A stretch of 5,860 bases of DNA from an uncultured Collinsella sp. GTDB lineage: Bacteria; Actinomycetota; Coriobacteriia; Coriobacteriales; Coriobacteriaceae. The position numbers were made by a program, and so were the translations under genes. Position 1 is the stretch's first letter. Each line of letters begins with the position of its first letter. The notes below the pieces were generated by a model. That model saw only the letters and a program-made list of their open reading frames with translations, did no database searches and was not told where the DNA came from. Where the stretch lies: assembly GCA_900752345.1 (NCBI GenBank), contig CAADVA010000165.1, forward strand, positions 1-5,860, written 5' to 3'. Positions 4,530-5,860 of this stretch are shown piece after piece.

Positions 4530-5860
4530 ATGACGCTACTGTATTTCCTTACCCTGTTTCCGCTGGTACCGGCGCTGGGCATGCTGCTCGTGCGCGGTGA
4601 CCGCGCCCGCGATGCGGTGGGGCTCATAGGCTCCGGCATTATTATGGCGGTGACAGTTGTAGTCGCCGTCATGTTTTTTGGCACGGGCCCGCAGAGCTTT
4701 GAGGTTGCCCCCGGCACCTCGCATGTGCTCTCGATCGTCAGCTCCGTTATCGACGTCATCCTGTGCGCCGTCATCCTGTACAACGCGTACAAATATAGGA
4801 ACGCGCTCACCACGGTGCTCGGCATAGTCCAGCTGGTGGGCTCGCTCGCCTTTGCAGCCATGACGCTGCCCGCGGCCGAGGCCGTCACGGCGACGCCGCT
4901 CTACCTGGACTACATGAGTGTGATCATGGTCCTCGCCGTCGGTATCGTTGGTAGCCTAATCTGCGTGTATGCCCTGGGCTACATGAAGGACTTCCAGGCC
5001 CATGACGAGCACGAGGCTGCGCTGCGCGGGCAGACCGCGCCCGACCGTCGCCCGCAGTTCCTGGCGCTCATGTTCCTGTTCCTCTCAGCCATGTTCGTCA
5101 TCGTGACGAGCGACAACCTTGAGTGGCTGTTCTGCGGCTGGGAAATCACCACCGTGTGCTCGTTCCTCATGATTGGCTACACGCGCACGCCCGAGGCCAT
5201 CAAGAACGCCTTCACCCAGATCATCCTCAACATGCTGGGCGGCATCGCGTTTTTGGCCGGACTCATGTACCTGCACGTTAACGGCATGCCGCTGACCATC
5301 TCGGGCATGATCGAGCTTTCCGGCGCCGGAACCGCGCAATCCGCGCTGCTGGTGATGCCAGTCGTCCTGCTGTCGCTCGCCGCGCTCACCAAGGCCGCGC
5401 AGATGCCGTTCCACACCTGGCTGCTCGGCGCCATGGTTGCCCCCACGCCCACGAGCGCCCTGCTGCACTCGTCAACCATGGTCAAAGCCGGCGTGTTCCT
5501 GATGGTCAAGCTGAGCCCGCTCTATGCCATCTATCCCGTGACTGGCTTTATGGTCACGAGTGTGGGTGCTATCACGTTTTTGCTCGCTGCCCTCATGGCC
5601 ATCTCGCAGAGCAACGCCAAACGCGTGCTCGCGTACTCCACCATTTCCAACTTGGGCCTTATCAGTGCCTGCTTGGGTGTCGGCGCGCCCGAGGCCGTAT
5701 GGGCGGCCATCTTCCTGATCCTGTTCCATACGGTGGCAAAGTCGCTGCTGTTCCTGTGCGTGGGCACGGCCGAGCATCATATCGGCAGGCGCAATATCGA
5801 GGACAAGGAGGGGATGTTCCGCCCCATGCCGCACCTGGAGCGGCTGGTGATTTTGGGGCG
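4530..5860 (+). CDS. NuoL/HyfB-like proton-translocating membrane subunit, 3' end beyond the window
   Basis: The frame is open for 443 codons to the right edge. It encodes a polytopic membrane protein of the antiporter-like family shared by NADH dehydrogenase NuoL, Mrp antiporters and group 4 hydrogenases (HyfB-like). Helices are apparent at about 1-21, 29-51, 66-87, 92-112 and 126-151, then through the conserved core from 177 on. Core motifs: FCGWEITTVCSFLMIGY (201-217) with Glu205, the likely counterpart of NuoL Glu144; LTKAAQMPFHTWL (286-298) with Lys288, like NuoL Lys229; the APTPTSALLHSSTMVKAG signature (304-321); AKRVLAYSTISNLG (363-376); and HTVAKSLLFL (400-409) with the His-x3-Lys pair seen at NuoL 338/342. 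These residues support proton translocation. It is probably the first gene of an operon, having its own leader. Without downstream genes I cannot tell Complex I from a formate-hydrogenlyase or Ech-type complex; for a Coriobacteriia-like host the hydrogenase type seems plausible. Confidence 0.9.
   Translation, partial: MTLLYFLTLFPLVPALGMLLVRGDRARDAVGLIGSGIIMAVTVVVAVMFFGTGPQSFEVAPGTSHVLSIVSSVIDVILCAVILYNAYKYRNALTTVLGIVQLVGSLAFAAMTLPAAEAVTATPLYLDYMSVIMVLAVGIVGSLICVYALGYMKDFQAHDEHEAALRGQTAPDRRPQFLALMFLFLSAMFVIVTSDNLEWLFCGWEITTVCSFLMIGYTRTPEAIKNAFTQIILNMLGGIAFLAGLMYLHVNGMPLTISGMIELSGAGTAQSALLVMPVVLLSLAALTKAAQMPFHTWLLGAMVAPTPTSALLHSSTMVKAGVFLMVKLSPLYAIYPVTGFMVTSVGAITFLLAALMAISQSNAKRVLAYSTISNLGLISACLGVGAPEAVWAAIFLILFHTVAKSLLFLCVGTAEHHIGRRNIEDKEGMFRPMPHLERLVILG

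Noticed and set aside
4151..4888. 245-codon minus-strand frame
   Set aside because: It spans the HTH gene, its terminator, the promoter region and the start of the NuoL-like gene in antisense, with low-complexity Ser/Thr/Arg composition; it is a shadow of GC-rich coding on the other strand.
5085..5834. Overlapping minus-strand frames opposite the membrane subunit
   Set aside because: The + strand frame carries multiple NuoL-family motifs across the whole stretch; the antisense products are His/Gly/Arg-rich and match nothing.

Overview
The window reads as a stretch of chromosome from a fairly GC-rich gut actinobacterium of the Coriobacteriia. Collinsella is my best guess. This rests on GC-rich third codon positions, the style of the large secreted beta-rich protein, and a NuoL-type membrane subunit next to COG2865-type and IS3-type genes. 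It is an inference; nothing in the window fixes the species.

Layout from left to right. (1) 1-1908, + strand: the 3' part of a gene for a large extracellular protein. One reading frame runs coherently through the whole stretch but is broken by two in-frame stops, TGA at 181 and TAA at 952, before its natural TAG end. A strong intrinsic terminator follows at 1918-1948. (2) 1985-2080: a highly ordered repeat block of TGGAAAG-type heptamers at alternating 8 and 12 bp steps, with an inverted half that can fold in several registers. It ends against the ribosome binding site of the next gene. (3) 2092-3561, +: an intact 489-residue protein with a Schlafen/AlbA_2-like domain, a GHKL-type ATPase-like domain and a C-terminal winged helix (COG2865-like). 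(4) 3597-3677: a second copy of the repeat block, matching the first at 60 of 61 core positions, so the gene is bracketed by the repeats. (5) 3562-3944: a mostly AT-richer gap of 383 bases, ending in a promoter with an extended -10. (6) 3945-4349, +: a small double helix-turn-helix protein resembling OrfA of IS150-type elements, with no OrfB, its own promoter and its own terminator at 4362-4384. (7) 4530 to the right edge, +: the first 443 codons of a NuoL/HyfB-like proton-translocating membrane subunit, probably the first gene of a respiratory or hydrogenase operon. It is preceded by clustered palindromes.

All genes lie on the + strand but look like separate transcription units: two clear terminators, separate promoters, and gaps of about 180-380 bases. 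The most distinctive item is the AlbA_2/ATPase/winged-helix gene and its paired repeat blocks. These could be operators for autoregulation, the ends of a mobile unit, or both. The second is the surface-protein frame, which keeps coding quality across two stop codons.
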